Assembly: GCF_001693485.1 (NCBI RefSeq)
Contig: NZ_MAXC01000049.1
Span: 372,001-436,000, forward strand
Source of the DNA: Bradyrhizobium sp. LMTR 3
GTDB taxonomy: Bacteria > Pseudomonadota > Alphaproteobacteria > Rhizobiales > Xanthobacteraceae
Direction: 5' to 3'
DNA length: 64,000 bases
Of this stretch, positions 45,001 to 53,995 are shown one piece after another. How positions within the stretch are numbered: position 1 is the first letter of the stretch; each line of letters starts with the position of its first letter. The translations under genes and the position numbers were made by a program. The notes under the pieces were generated by a model that worked only from the letters and a program-made list of their open reading frames with translations, had not been told where the DNA came from and did not search any database.

Positions 45001-47484
45001 GAGATGATGGTACAGCGGGTGCTGGCTGCGGCCGACACGATCAATCCGGTCATCCCGCTCGTCGGTCGTATCGATGTTACGAATTTTCCGCGCAATGCGA
45101 GCTTTATCGGCACCGGCTGGCTCATCGAGCCGGATATCGTCGTGACCAACAGCCATGTCGCCGAGCTGATCGGCCGACGCGATGGCCGTCGGTTCACGTT
45201 CCTGCCCGGTCGTTTCGGCGACCCGATCATCACCACGGTGAACTGGAAGCGCGAGTTGGACAGTGACGAGAGCCTCGTCAGTCCGGTTGAACGCATCATC
45301 TATATTGAATCGCGACAGGTTGCCGACATTGCCTTCCTGAAGATCGGCCGTCGCAGCGATGGCGCTCGGCAGGACCGCATTCTGTTGGCCGACACTGACG
45401 CTGCCGCCGGTACATCGGTAGCCGTTATCGGCTATCCGGCCCGGGCCGAGGAAGATGTCATCCCCGATCAGGCGTGGATGGAGCGGGTCTTTGGCGGCCG
45501 TTACGACGTCAAGCGGGCTGCGCCAGGTGTTGTGATGCCGAATTCGCGCGGCTGGGCGACACATGACTGCACCACGCTTGGCGGCAACTCTGGCTCGGCG
45601 GTCATCGAACTCGGGACGGGCAAGGCGGTCGCACTGCACTTTGCCGGCGCCTATGTGCTCGAGAACTATGCGGTGCCGAGTTCGACGATCCGCAGCTATC
45701 TCAAGCGGCGGCCATGGGAAAACCCGGAAGCGATCATTACCGATCGAACGGGTGGGGATGGCGACACCGGTTTGCCCCAGACGACGGTAACGCCGCCGCA
45801 GCAGACGACCTCCGCTACCTCCGTTTCCATTACCCTGCCGCTCACGATCACCGTATCGATCGGCAGTCCGAGCACCAGCGGGGGCGGCGCTGCTGCTGGT
45901 GGAACGGAGACCGTGTCAATCGAAGAAGCCGTGCGGCGCTTTGCGACCGTCCACCGCGGCGATGGCATCCTTGGCGTCCGTTCCGGCCTCGTCATCCGCA
46001 ATGGTGAGTTTTCCGATACACCCTGTATCCATGTTGTGACGCACCCCGAGAAGGTCGGGGCGGTGCGTGCACGCGTTCCCGCGACGTATCTCGGCCATCC
46101 AGTCGAGGTTCGCGCAGCCGCCATTGTGGAGATGGTCAGCGGCCAGGATTTCGCCAACGAGGCTGTGGTCACGTCGATCGCTTACAACGACAGCGACCGG
46201 ATAGGCCCCGGCTTCAGTTTCAATGAGGTCGACGAAGACATGGAGTTGCTCTGCTGTGTCGGCCCCGAGCGCAGCTGGTCGGTGCTGTCGCACTACATTG
46301 CGAACGCCAAAGGCCGCATGGTGTCCTCGATGTACGAATTTCACGCCGAACACATTGCTGACGCCATTCAGGATCGACTGGCGGAAGGCGTCGAAATGGC
46401 ACTTGTCATAGATAACGCCACGCGCGTCACCAAAGCCGGCGTGAAGGATGGCGACTTCAATCGCAAGACCGTGTTTCGGAAGTGGGCAAACGATTTCAAC
46501 TTCGATCGCATCTACGCTCCCGAGGGTGCGAACGGGTTGATCGCCAATTCCTACCACATCAAGGTGACGGTGGACGACAACAATCGCTTCTGGCTCTCAA
46601 GCGGCAATTGGAAGAGCTCCAGCCAGCCCAATATCGCGACCGCAGACCTCAACGATCCGGCGAAAATCAAAGCGAAGAAGGGGAACCGCGAGTGGCACGT
46701 TGTGATCAGGAACAAGAAGCTTGCCGAGCGTTACCGCAACCACATTCTTGCCGATCTGGAATTCTCCAAGCGGAACGGAGGGGTCGAAGAAGCGGTGGTT
46801 CAGGACGTGTATGTCGACGTTCCAACCGCGATGGAGGAGGCGGTCGAACTTGAGGCGCGCGCAGCTAGCCGTATCCTCGATCCGCTTGAGGTCAACCGCC
46901 GTGTCAAGGTGAAGCCGCTGCTTACGCCCGACAAGAGGGGCAAGATCTATACCGATGCGGTGTTGGATCTGATCGAATCAGCGGAAGAGCAGCTGTTGTT
47001 CCAGATACCTTACATCGATTCCTACAAGGAAACCGCCAAGGGTAACCTGGAGAAGCTGGTCAAGGCGCTCATCAGGAAGTCGAAAGAGATCGACGACGTG
47101 CGCGTCATATTGCGATCGGATCACGGGACGTGGATACCGTGCGCGGAGGACCTCAAGAAGCGTGGGCTCAACCTGATTAAGTGCTTCCGGCATCTGCCGT
47201 CCACGCACACCAAGGGCATGATCGCCGACGGCCAGCGCTGTCTGGTTGGCAGCCACAATTGGAGTGGCGGCGGCGTTACGCTCAACCGCGATGCGAGCCT
47301 CCTGTTCGACGACGAACAGGTCGCGAAGTACTACCGCCAGGCGTTCGAGATCGACTGGGCGCGTGCGTCGCGTCCGGTCATCCCGGAATCAGCGACTGCC
47401 GAAGCTCCGCGAGTGGCGGATCCCGAGTCGCCGGTACCGTCAGGCTTCCGCCGCATGACGCTAGAGGAGTTTCTTGAGGGCTGA
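42085..47484 (+). CDS. giant protein: beta N-terminal region, two trypsin domains, two-HKD phospholipase D domain
   Basis: 1799 residues, no signal peptide. Residues 10-200 are beta-rich adaptor-like. Trypsin 1 (about 605-780): TGFLVSPRLLMTAAHVLP (His633), LDVAIVAL (Asp679), CSSGAPLF (Ser750). A linker contains VTPEKIRDWLQN. Trypsin 2 (about 1005-1215): GTGWLIEPDIVVTNSHV (His1024), ADIAFLKI (Asp1081), GGNSGSAV (Ser1169). PLD region (about 1385-1765): first HKD YHIKVTVDDNNRFWLSSGNW (His1491), second HTKGMIADGQRCLVGSHNWS (His1708). All active-site residues are present. It could be a protease-activated nuclease or phospholipase. A good internal start exists at 44713. Confidence 0.88.
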   Translation: MSAAQTRRSARNATLEIELQRHSQMDGVPIFVQIFQATERGGKPIWKGAIPIGQTRRESVAPGDYLVEATLPSGKTKAEQATVPGSGSVRVTLDVAEASPSESLAWAQISRPEILESSDDARSSLQSVWLRLWRSDGNGVWNLVPWPVQQATRHQGIVQYGFSFLGQPGQYYVQIGGVDVPWRLVAVPADNVRVIVTGRWIKRDGSDPDQRRIEVEVGTMDTNAEVLLGYLRGGQVDSAQEVSKSWQARKLLEQKTKNPTLAAVAGYFLLSLQHLDDVHRIWAHNLADWIEWLPDGAVIDAWYLIRGNNPDGFQTARDRLIEATARGLPVYTRGLRLLRDGLASFEDDERYVTPGVSAALKLVRRYCAAADWNSTTTAFVGLDPMTPAKIKVGRPETPRHVVFAEPDAADLAWLKAPDRSWIRTAYGWTPPTITTNASISAAQSRAVPSASMPQESVFEVMPVTSSAPPPNLSVQDPAESERLGRVARGEEMEAASTAPVMVAQAPEVSPSPAVAKKLAARLATRASVAPPLKDTPERIQGRLLRLADEQTQSEQIAGTTPVAVKVGAGAPAHLSGIAVERVLGTSDLLSTTFLERGLAAARAVARVSVLRNGQTVTATGFLVSPRLLMTAAHVLPTVEEAALAYAEFDYQDDPNGSLLPVTRVPCGVDRFFFVDARLDVAIVALHEEAGRRFGWLRLGANESKALVGEYLSTVAHPFGGPKQVALRELPIVDVGDPFFWCSSETVPCSSGAPLFNDQWELVGMQHASVRSDNAALQPRARTRPARVRSKESGRQVAIQAVRGSRIVRALNTTFAGNGAALVEELLHARPVAERDAPVGPPLSVQTVSSPFVKVSSPPDKIVQSENSGLAEGKGSIMAQPPSRSVTPEKIRDWLQNLERFDPDLAKSINARAASMKSDARHAVGLEATVAEAASPPDVPLALETMVRPGRPVLPIKGDKVLREPAFIEPPDGEMMVQRVLAAADTINPVIPLVGRIDVTNFPRNASFIGTGWLIEPDIVVTNSHVAELIGRRDGRRFTFLPGRFGDPIITTVNWKRELDSDESLVSPVERIIYIESRQVADIAFLKIGRRSDGARQDRILLADTDAAAGTSVAVIGYPARAEEDVIPDQAWMERVFGGRYDVKRAAPGVVMPNSRGWATHDCTTLGGNSGSAVIELGTGKAVALHFAGAYVLENYAVPSSTIRSYLKRRPWENPEAIITDRTGGDGDTGLPQTTVTPPQQTTSATSVSITLPLTITVSIGSPSTSGGGAAAGGTETVSIEEAVRRFATVHRGDGILGVRSGLVIRNGEFSDTPCIHVVTHPEKVGAVRARVPATYLGHPVEVRAAAIVEMVSGQDFANEAVVTSIAYNDSDRIGPGFSFNEVDEDMELLCCVGPERSWSVLSHYIANAKGRMVSSMYEFHAEHIADAIQDRLAEGVEMALVIDNATRVTKAGVKDGDFNRKTVFRKWANDFNFDRIYAPEGANGLIANSYHIKVTVDDNNRFWLSSGNWKSSSQPNIATADLNDPAKIKAKKGNREWHVVIRNKKLAERYRNHILADLEFSKRNGGVEEAVVQDVYVDVPTAMEEAVELEARAASRILDPLEVNRRVKVKPLLTPDKRGKIYTDAVLDLIESAEEQLLFQIPYIDSYKETAKGNLEKLVKALIRKSKEIDDVRVILRSDHGTWIPCAEDLKKRGLNLIKCFRHLPSTHTKGMIADGQRCLVGSHNWSGGGVTLNRDASLLFDDEQVAKYYRQAFEIDWARASRPVIPESATAEAPRVADPESPVPSGFRRMTLEEFLEG
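44701..44715 (+). promoter_or_regulatory. internal RBS and in-frame ATG within the giant gene
   Basis: AAAGGGAG followed 4 bases later by ATG 44713, in frame at codon 877, exactly in the linker between trypsin 1 and trypsin 2. Initiation here would give a 923-residue protein with only trypsin 2 and the PLD domain. It may also be a relic of a fusion of two ancestral genes. Use in vivo is unproven. Confidence 0.45.
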
Positions 47485-48380
47485 ATGAGACTGCCGGGAA
47501 TCGGTTGGCTGGCGATCCACCATCGCGGTGAAGCGCCAGTTCCGAAATGAGAGCTGCGCAGTGATCAGGAAAGAATTGTATGGAGTGGGGAAAGGCGGTA
47601 GCGATTCCCTAATCGGCAAAGCTGCGATCCGCCTTGGTGGTGTGTGCAATGATCCTTCTCCTCCGGGCATGGCGTTTGCCGAGCGTTCGCACCTTTGGGG
47701 TATCGCTTGCGTCTTCGGGACCCCCCAACACGCGGAGGTCAAATTAGTGGCCTCAAGACCTAGTAAGCGGTTTTGGCCGCAAATACTGAGAAAGGCAGGT
47801 ACTTCCCGAGGGACATTGATGGAGTCGCTCCCTCGACTTGAACTGCCGATAAGCAGTCAGGAGGCGATGCCAGGTGGCAGTCCGCAGCGCGCACCGGCTG
47901 TCTTTCTGAAGCTTGATCTAATCTGCGTTCTTTGGTTTGAACTTGCTCAAATTCGCCCATGATGGATTGGAACGAGAGTTAAAGGTTTTCAATCGCTTAG
48001 AAGGCCGCGTGTGCACCACGTGTGCACCGGGAGATCCAGAAAATCCATTGAAGGCAAGTATTGGCGGTCGTTCTTCGGAGCGATGTGACGTCGGCGGAAG
48101 ACTGGGCGGCCGGAAGGATAGCGCTGCAAGGGCAGGGCAGCTCGTAAGGCTTGGGAGCTGATAGCGCCCCTCACGAGCGGAGCTTGGTGTTCGGCATATC
48201 GTGAAAAGATCTAGGCGAACTACGGAGGACAAAACTTGGCGTCGGGGGGCGAGTCGCTCCCACGCTACCAACGGTCCCCCACCCACAGCACGTTTCAAGA
48301 ACGGCGCTACTAGGAGTTCCTGCAAACGGCCTTTGATCTCCACGTCGAATGCGCCCTTAGCTATAGTTATTCTTGGCGCG
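47485..48380. other. gap after the protease operon, containing repeat copy 3
   Basis: About 900 bases. A plus-strand frame at 47528-47962 (144 codons) and overlapping minus-strand frames have no recognisable domains. The third copy of the GTGTGCAC repeat lies at 47956-48058. No terminator-like hairpin with a T-run was found right after the giant gene. Confidence 0.4.
47956..48058 (+). repeat. dispersed GTGTGCAC-core repeat, copy 3
   Basis: Full-length copy aligned with 19058-19160: CCCATGATGGATTGGAACGA at the left, the core GTGTGCACCACGTGTGCACC, and GAGATCCAG with AAAATCCATT at the right. It differs at scattered positions, so the copies are not recent duplicates. Confidence 0.75.
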
Positions 48381-48623
48381 ATGGCGCTCGGAGTTCTGTT
48401 GGCCGTAGGTGCATGCCTTACAAGCGCGCCCGCAGTCGCGGGTTCTCTAGAGTCTATGAACCTCGCAAACCAGCTAGGAAGCATCCTCGCCTCTGAGAAG
48501 GTTTGCGGGCTGACATATGACCAAGCGGCTATCGCGGCGTTTATCGAAGAGCGCGTCCCCGCCAGCGACATGAGCTTTCCTTCTACCCTCAACATGATGG
48601 TGAAAGGAAATGCGTGCAAATAG
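48381..48623 (+). CDS. small secreted protein, possibly C-terminally truncated
   Basis: 80 residues from ATG 48381. Signal peptide ALGVLLAVGACLTSAPAVA, then SLESMNLANQLGSILASEKVCGLTYDQAAIAAFIEERV, a pattern of small alphaproteobacterial exported proteins with one conserved Cys. The frame is open to 48201 upstream, but only this ATG exposes the signal peptide. The ending (MVKGNACK) looks abrupt; related proteins, as I recall them, run longer. Confidence 0.5.
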   Translation: MALGVLLAVGACLTSAPAVAGSLESMNLANQLGSILASEKVCGLTYDQAAIAAFIEERVPASDMSFPSTLNMMVKGNACK

Positions 48624-48839
48624 AAGACATGTCGCCTTCCGCCAAAACCGCGCATTGCACCCAGGTTAGGCGTGTCGCCAAGTCCTACGGATTCGTCAAG
48701 TGAGGAGCGGCCCTTTAGGCGAGTTTCACACAAAATCCGTTGAAATTAGCTCGCCCGCATTCTGTTCGCGAAAAGCACTTGGCTTTCTTCGTTGGCGACG
48801 TCATCGATGTCAGTGTTGAATCCTGCGAATGAAAGAACT

Positions 48840-50090
48840 TCAGCAAGAAGTGTCGTCCGGCGTCGCCAATGAGCTGGACGCCGTCGTGCTCCCAACCGTG
48901 ACCTCGGTGAGCGGGGAAGCTGAGAGGTCGCTGGGAGGCTTTTGAGAGGACTTCAATGTCTCTGAAGTCCATGTCCTAATATGCAATAGTGCTATCCTAT
49001 TTTCATACGTCGCATGAGCAAGTCCATAACTGTGATCCCAAGACACCATGTGCAAGACATGAGACCCATATGGCAATGGCTCAACCGCCATCTCAAGGCA
49101 AATTCCCTCTGCGAAAGTTGTCCATCCGAAAGCGCGGGACGCAATCGCCTGCAGAAAAATCCAAACAAAGGTGACGGTTCCACCTAGAAGCAAGGCGTAT
49201 AGAGCCGCCGCAAGGAGCCAACGTATGAAAAGGATAACAAGAGCGAGGACGGCGAGAAGGGCGCCTTCTTCATGAAGATTAGAAAATATTACTCTACTAC
49301 TCTCTACTATACCGAACGTAGAGTTAATCAAAATGACGAGCAGGATCATTCCGCCGAAAACTCTCCAAATTGGGAACGGAAAAAACCAGCCATAGGTGCG
49401 CGGCATGATAGTTAGGACGCCCGCGAGAAAAACACGCGAAAGCTTCGTTGCGATCCAAACCGCGAATTGAGCAAATGAGAGTCCGGCGGCGGCCTCGTCT
49501 CCAAAGCTTCGTAAGAATAGATAATTCCCCGCTGGAAGTTCAACCGTTTCTTGTTGTAGGGCTCGGACCATCAAGGCGGCCCTCTGGTTGTCTGCATTCC
49601 GAAGTTTCTGGATCGCCAGACCATAGATCCCCAAAAGGCCGACTATCAGCCAATCAGGAATGAGAACAGTCTGCCTTAGAGCAGTTAAAGCAAAGAGCAT
49701 GACGAGAGTTGCGGCGAAGGCCAATTCTATCCGGCCACGCCCAACTCTCAATGCGATAAATGGTGTGGATAGAAATATGCACCCGATCAACGATTCCGGT
49801 GATTTTCTTTCTTGCTTTAGGAAGTAGGCTATTGCGCTACCGCCATGGCTATGCCCAACCAGTACGAAACGCTCATCCTTCTCTCCGCGTCGGATGATTT
49901 CCGATATCCGGTCGCACGCGAGCTGACGTTCCGCAAGTCGATTCTTGCCACTCCAAACAACGCGTTTGAACCGTGATTGGTGGCTTGCATCCTGCGCAGC
50001 TCGACTTAAAGAGTCTCTTAGAGAAGACCCCTTGCGAGTCCACTGAGCGCGCCTCGCGAATGTTCCATGGACCAGTATGAACGTGATCAT
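48840..50090 (-). CDS. membrane-embedded alpha/beta hydrolase (lipase-like)
   Basis: 416 residues. The N-terminus begins directly with a lipase strand, FILVHGTFA, and the nucleophile elbow FVLVGHSHGGSA gives Ser81. Between about 120 and 315 several transmembrane segments are inserted (ATLVMLFALTALRQTVLI; ILLVILINSTFGI; LLAVLALVILFIRWLLAAALYALLL). The C-terminal VSWDHSYGLAHATYEN offers the catalytic His. Such fusions occur in defence-associated and lipid-metabolism contexts; no partner is adjacent. Substrate unknown. Confidence 0.7.
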   Translation of the reverse strand: MITFILVHGTFARRAQWTRKGSSLRDSLSRAAQDASHQSRFKRVVWSGKNRLAERQLACDRISEIIRRGEKDERFVLVGHSHGGSAIAYFLKQERKSPESLIGCIFLSTPFIALRVGRGRIELAFAATLVMLFALTALRQTVLIPDWLIVGLLGIYGLAIQKLRNADNQRAALMVRALQQETVELPAGNYLFLRSFGDEAAAGLSFAQFAVWIATKLSRVFLAGVLTIMPRTYGWFFPFPIWRVFGGMILLVILINSTFGIVESSRVIFSNLHEEGALLAVLALVILFIRWLLAAALYALLLGGTVTFVWIFLQAIASRAFGWTTFAEGICLEMAVEPLPYGSHVLHMVSWDHSYGLAHATYENRIALLHIRTWTSETLKSSQKPPSDLSASPLTEVTVGSTTASSSLATPDDTSC

Positions 50091-50232
50091 AGAGGCACCG
50101 TGCAGCCCCCGAGGCCACAGATTATTCTAGCTGAATTCTTCCCTGTTGCCACTCAGTTCGCATTAATATCTGCCTTGTAAGTCTTTGAGAACAGACGCTC
50201 AAACTGGGGGGACCGTCCGTAGCGTTCCCCCG

Positions 50233-51062
50233 CTACCAAGCGTACGATTTGTGGCGGGTCTCCAGAAAGACCTCTCCGCCCACCAGCGCGGCTAGCTTTC
50301 CTTTCACCTCGACCTCGAAGCCTTGCCAAGGTCCCTTCAGGTGGACAATGACGCTGTGGACAAGCGCCCTGAAATCGGCGACCAAAGGTCCGCGGTCGTC
50401 CTCGGAGCTGGCGTGACCTGCCATCGTGTCGGCATGCGCATTGACGGTCTCAATGTAGCGGTCAAGGTCGCCGGATGAAGTGCGATGGGGACAGGGGCCT
50501 CTTCGAGGGCCGCCAGTTCCGCCTCTATACGCAATCGCTCTTCTTTCAGCTCAGCAATCCGTTGTTTGGCGTCTTCCTCGGAAATCACGTACTTGATCAC
50601 GAGGTCAATATTGCGCTGACGTTCGCCTTTCGATCCGGTCACGTTTCGCCTCCAGCCGCATGCGCACTGCAGCCGCGTTTCCAGCGAGTCGCTCTCGCTC
50701 ACTATTGTAGTTGCGCACGTAGTTCTCGATCAGCCGCGGGTCCTTCAACTCGTCGGCCATCCCGCTGAGCACAAGCCTTTCGAGTCGCGCAGGTAGGTGA
50801 TCTTGCGATTTGAACAACTGCCGCTCTCGCGGACCGCCGAGCAGCGAATCCTCGTCTTTCCGGTCTTGTCACGGTCGTGAACTGACATGCCGGATCCGCA
50901 ACAACCGCAGCGAAGGAGGCCAGACAAGAGATGGTGCGCCCGTCGCTTCACGTGACTGGGCAAATGCTCTTCTCGGTCTTCAGAGCATGGGCCTGCTCCC
51001 AACCGACTGTTCGACGATCCGCAGTTGAGGTGCCTCGATGCTTTGCCACTCATCACGAGCAT
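50233..51062 (-). pseudogene. large serine recombinase, C-terminal remnant with frameshifts
   Basis: The C-terminal half of a resolvase/invertase-type recombinase is spread over three frames: the zinc ribbon LLSGLLRCGCCGSGMSV with CSNRK (50745-51062), then LVLSGMADELKDPRLIENYV and VRMRLEAKRDRIE (50605-50817), then IKYVISEEDAKQRIAELKEE (50337-50702) and DFRALVHSVIVHLKG (50233-50424). The N-terminal catalytic domain is missing. It marks an old mobile-element boundary next to the Fic/ubiquitin-like region. Confidence 0.8.
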
Positions 51063-51178
51063 TTGGCCGAGACAGTCGTTTGCCGGTATCTAGCTAGCGG
51101 TCGCCCTTTTTCTTGCGGTAGTCTGTCCACGCTGGGTAATTTATTTCGGTCGCTTTCATTGCCGCGCTTGCCCAAATT

Positions 51179-52405
51179 CTACCCGGGAAACAGACCCGGC
51201 ATCCAACGGGACGCGAGCCGTGCCGGGAAGACGAGGCGTAGCGGCGCTCGCGGACTTTCGGAGGCTAACACCTCCGCGTCGAGCAGGGCAGATGTAACCC
51301 TGCGGGCGCTGCGCTCGCTTGTTTGCAATAAAACAGTGACATCGCCGCGCGGAAGCTCACCCCGGAATAGGATCGCTTCCAGCACCGCGCCTGATTTTTG
51401 CGGCAGGCGGTCGGCCCGCGTTTCTTCTTCGGCCCAGATCAGGATGCGGTTGCGCAGTTGATCGGGCTGGACGAGGCCTTGCATGAAAGCAACCTGATCG
51501 ATGCAGGTCTGCAGAAAGAAGATCGCGAATTCCGCCAATGCTTCTTCACTGAGTGTGCCGCGCCCGTCGAGATCGTTGCGCCGCTGCATGTCGCAGGCGG
51601 CAAGGTGTTGCTTGTAGGCTGCTTCGTTACGGGCAAGGCCGCGCGCGATCGACCATATGCCGCCAGTGTCGAGCGCTTCGCGCTGCATGGCATAGGACAT
51701 GAGGCGGGCGACGCGGCCATTGCCATCAAGGAAGGGATGAATCCAGAGCAGGCGATGGTGAGCGCAGGCCGAGGCGATGATCGCGTCGGTCTTGCCTAGC
51801 TTTGCACAGGCTTCCTCGAAGCGCTTTAGGAAGCGCGGCAGGGCGCCGGGGCTGACCGGCACATGACGTCCGACGGCCACATCGCGGTCGCGCAGTTTGC
51901 CGGGAATCACCCTGATGCGTTCCTTGGTTTTCGGATTTTCGACCCAAAGCAGATCCTCGGGGAGCAGCTCGCAGAAGCGACGGTGGACCTCGATGATTGC
52001 TTCCTGGGTAGTGGCGCGTCCGTTCACACCGCCTTCGTCGATCCACTGCTGGACCGCGATGTGGGCAATGGCTTCTTTTTGCAGGTCGCGTTTCTTGGGA
52101 TCGGCGCTGTAATCGTTGTGGAGAGCGCGTTCGATGTCGACCGGATGGGTATCGTGCCCCTCGATCAGGTTGCTGTAATAGCAATTCATGGAGCGGACGA
52201 GCTTAGCCAGGGAAATCAGAACGCCCTCGGGCAGGCTGTGCCTGAAAGCGGCCGACTTGGCCGCCAGCTCTACCGTCAGGTCGGCGAGCTGGGTCCGGCG
52301 TCCGGAGCTTTCCGAGACGAGCATCGGCTCCATCAGACCGGTGCTTTCGCCCCGGTCTGGGACCGCTGATTTGGCCGGTTCTTTGTCCTGTTTGCTAGCG
52401 CCCAT
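51179..52405 (-). CDS. Fic-domain protein (AMPylase-type) with C-terminal winged helix
   Basis: 408 residues. Full Fic motif HPFLDGNGRVAR (His223) and an N-terminal inhibitory motif YYSNLIEGHD (Ser78 to Glu82-Gly83), so a class II, self-inhibited Fic enzyme that would transfer AMP or a related group to a protein hydroxyl. The C-terminus (about 340-408: LEAILFRGELPRGDVTVLLQ, TSERSARRVTSALLDAEVL) is a winged helix. It lies 190 bases downstream of the E1 gene on the same strand and could be the last member of that operon or a separate gene. Confidence 0.9.
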   Translation of the reverse strand: MGASKQDKEPAKSAVPDRGESTGLMEPMLVSESSGRRTQLADLTVELAAKSAAFRHSLPEGVLISLAKLVRSMNCYYSNLIEGHDTHPVDIERALHNDYSADPKKRDLQKEAIAHIAVQQWIDEGGVNGRATTQEAIIEVHRRFCELLPEDLLWVENPKTKERIRVIPGKLRDRDVAVGRHVPVSPGALPRFLKRFEEACAKLGKTDAIIASACAHHRLLWIHPFLDGNGRVARLMSYAMQREALDTGGIWSIARGLARNEAAYKQHLAACDMQRRNDLDGRGTLSEEALAEFAIFFLQTCIDQVAFMQGLVQPDQLRNRILIWAEEETRADRLPQKSGAVLEAILFRGELPRGDVTVLLQTSERSARRVTSALLDAEVLASESPRAPLRLVFPARLASRWMPGLFPG

Positions 52406-52598
52406 TTTTGTAAGGATAGCAGTAATTTAGGGTGGGTTCCAGCACTCATTTGGCCTTGATTCTGGCCGGATAATTGGCCGCTAAGAGGGCCGGAACCGCC
52501 TATTCTCGCGCAAAACACGCGGAGAATAGCACGGCTAATCTCCGCAAACGCTGGGCACTGCCTAAGAGTCGCTACGCTCCGCGCCGGGTTCGCCGACT

Positions 52599-53483
52599 TC
52601 AGCGCGTCTGCTTCCGCCGCCTTTCACGCAGATGCGGCATCCGCAGGAAGCGCTCGGCATCGGCGTCCTGCGGCTTACCGCGAATTCCCTTGCAGTAATA
52701 GCAGTCCGGCTTCGGCTTCGCCGTGGTCAGTTTCGGCACGTGGCCGTAGTAGTTGATCAGGCGCTGCGGCTCTCTCATGCCGGTGACGGCAACCATGAAC
52801 TCGGTTGCCGCGAGCGCGGCAACGACGCCGTTGATGGGGGACACGGAAGGCCCGGTCTCGCGCAGCGCGTCCACCGGTACGCCGTAGATCGCGGCCCGGC
52901 CCGCCTTTTCGGCGTCCGTGCTAAGATACGCCTCGACATCGCGCGGATCGAGGGCATCGAGGCAGTGCAGACAGCCGCCGCCGTCCCAAGCGACGCAGAT
53001 GCGCCCGCCGTAGACGCCTTCCTCCGGTACGTCCGAGGCGAGATCGATATAGGGCTTCGCGTAGGCCGCGCACAGCTCATTCAGAATTGCTCGTGGACCA
53101 TCCTCATCGAAGCAACCGAATACCCAATCGGTCTGCTTCACGACAGCGAAGGCTTCTTCGCTGACGAGCCCGGCCTTCACCGGGGTCACGCGAATTCCGG
53201 GATCGATCTCGCGCACCAGACGCGCGGCCAGTTCGACCTTCGGGCTGCCGGGCACCGGGTCGTCATGTCTCGCGCCGACGAAGCGGTTGCGATTGGTCTC
53301 GTCCAGCTCCTCGTCGTCGAGCAGCCTGATGCCGCCGACGCCGAGCAGGACGAGGTGCTGCACGAGCGGGCTGCCGAGACCGCCGACGCCGATGACCGCG
53401 GCGTTCGTCGCCCGCAGCTTGCGCTGGCCTTCCTCGCCGAAGAGGCGGATGTTGCGGTCATAACGGGCAGGAAGGTCGCTCAT
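52599..53483 (-). CDS. ThiF/E1-like activating enzyme of a ubiquitin-like system
   Basis: 294 residues. Rossmann loop AAVIGVGGLGSPLVQHL (29-45), LLDDEELDETNRNR for ATP and Mg binding, and a structural zinc site CLHC (171/174) plus CYYC (261/264). It would adenylate the C-terminal glycine of the Ub-like protein encoded at the other end of the operon. The ATG overlaps the JAB stop. It is the last of the four overlapping genes. An E1 acting alone in cofactor sulfuration (ThiF/MoeB) is disfavoured because of the E2/JAB/Ub partners. Confidence 0.9.
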   Translation of the reverse strand: MSDLPARYDRNIRLFGEEGQRKLRATNAAVIGVGGLGSPLVQHLVLLGVGGIRLLDDEELDETNRNRFVGARHDDPVPGSPKVELAARLVREIDPGIRVTPVKAGLVSEEAFAVVKQTDWVFGCFDEDGPRAILNELCAAYAKPYIDLASDVPEEGVYGGRICVAWDGGGCLHCLDALDPRDVEAYLSTDAEKAGRAAIYGVPVDALRETGPSVSPINGVVAALAATEFMVAVTGMREPQRLINYYGHVPKLTTAKPKPDCYYCKGIRGKPQDADAERFLRMPHLRERRRKQTR

Positions 53484-53995
53484 CCCCAGTCTCCCAGAGA
53501 AAAATTGGTCGGTTTGAGCACGCGACTGCCTTCGACAATCCCGTCCAGCGGGCGCGGGACCTTCGGATTGTCGAGCCAGAGCAGCGCATCAAATCCGGAC
53601 TTCGCGACCACGATGGCGAGATAGGGGCGCTTCTTGAGCCGCCACCACATGTGCGGCACGGTCTCCTGCAGGCCGAGGCGATCGGCGTAAGAGAAGCCGG
53701 CAGGCCACGGGCCGGGATGCGAGTGCAATTCCACGAGCGAAGTGTCGAGATCGTGCGCGCGCTTGATCAGCTTGGCGCGCGTTTCATCGGCCAGTTCCAG
53801 ATAGTCCTCCTGCTGGACGATGAAGTCGCCGGGCCCGAGCTTTCTCGTTTCCGCGACTTCGAAAGTGACCTGATGATCGCTGCGCACGGCGCGGGCAAAC
53901 AGGAACGCCGCTTGCTCTTCTTCGGAGTCGGACGGCAGCAGGTGCGCCATCAAATCGCCGAGCGCCCCGTGCTCAAGCTTCAGAAATGCCTTCAT
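53480..53995 (-). CDS. JAB/JAMM-domain isopeptidase
   Basis: 171 residues from the ATG at 53995, which overlaps the E2-like stop; the frame extends upstream but lacks support. The JAMM site is complete: Glu27, HSHP (His91, His93), then seven residues to FSYAD (Ser102, Asp105), matching ExnHxHPx7SxxD. It is expected to remove or mature the Ub-like modifier. Overlap of 4 bases at both ends shows tight coupling with E2-like and E1 genes. Confidence 0.9.
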   Translation of the reverse strand: MKAFLKLEHGALGDLMAHLLPSDSEEEQAAFLFARAVRSDHQVTFEVAETRKLGPGDFIVQQEDYLELADETRAKLIKRAHDLDTSLVELHSHPGPWPAGFSYADRLGLQETVPHMWWRLKKRPYLAIVVAKSGFDALLWLDNPKVPRPLDGIVEGSRVLKPTNFSLGDWG

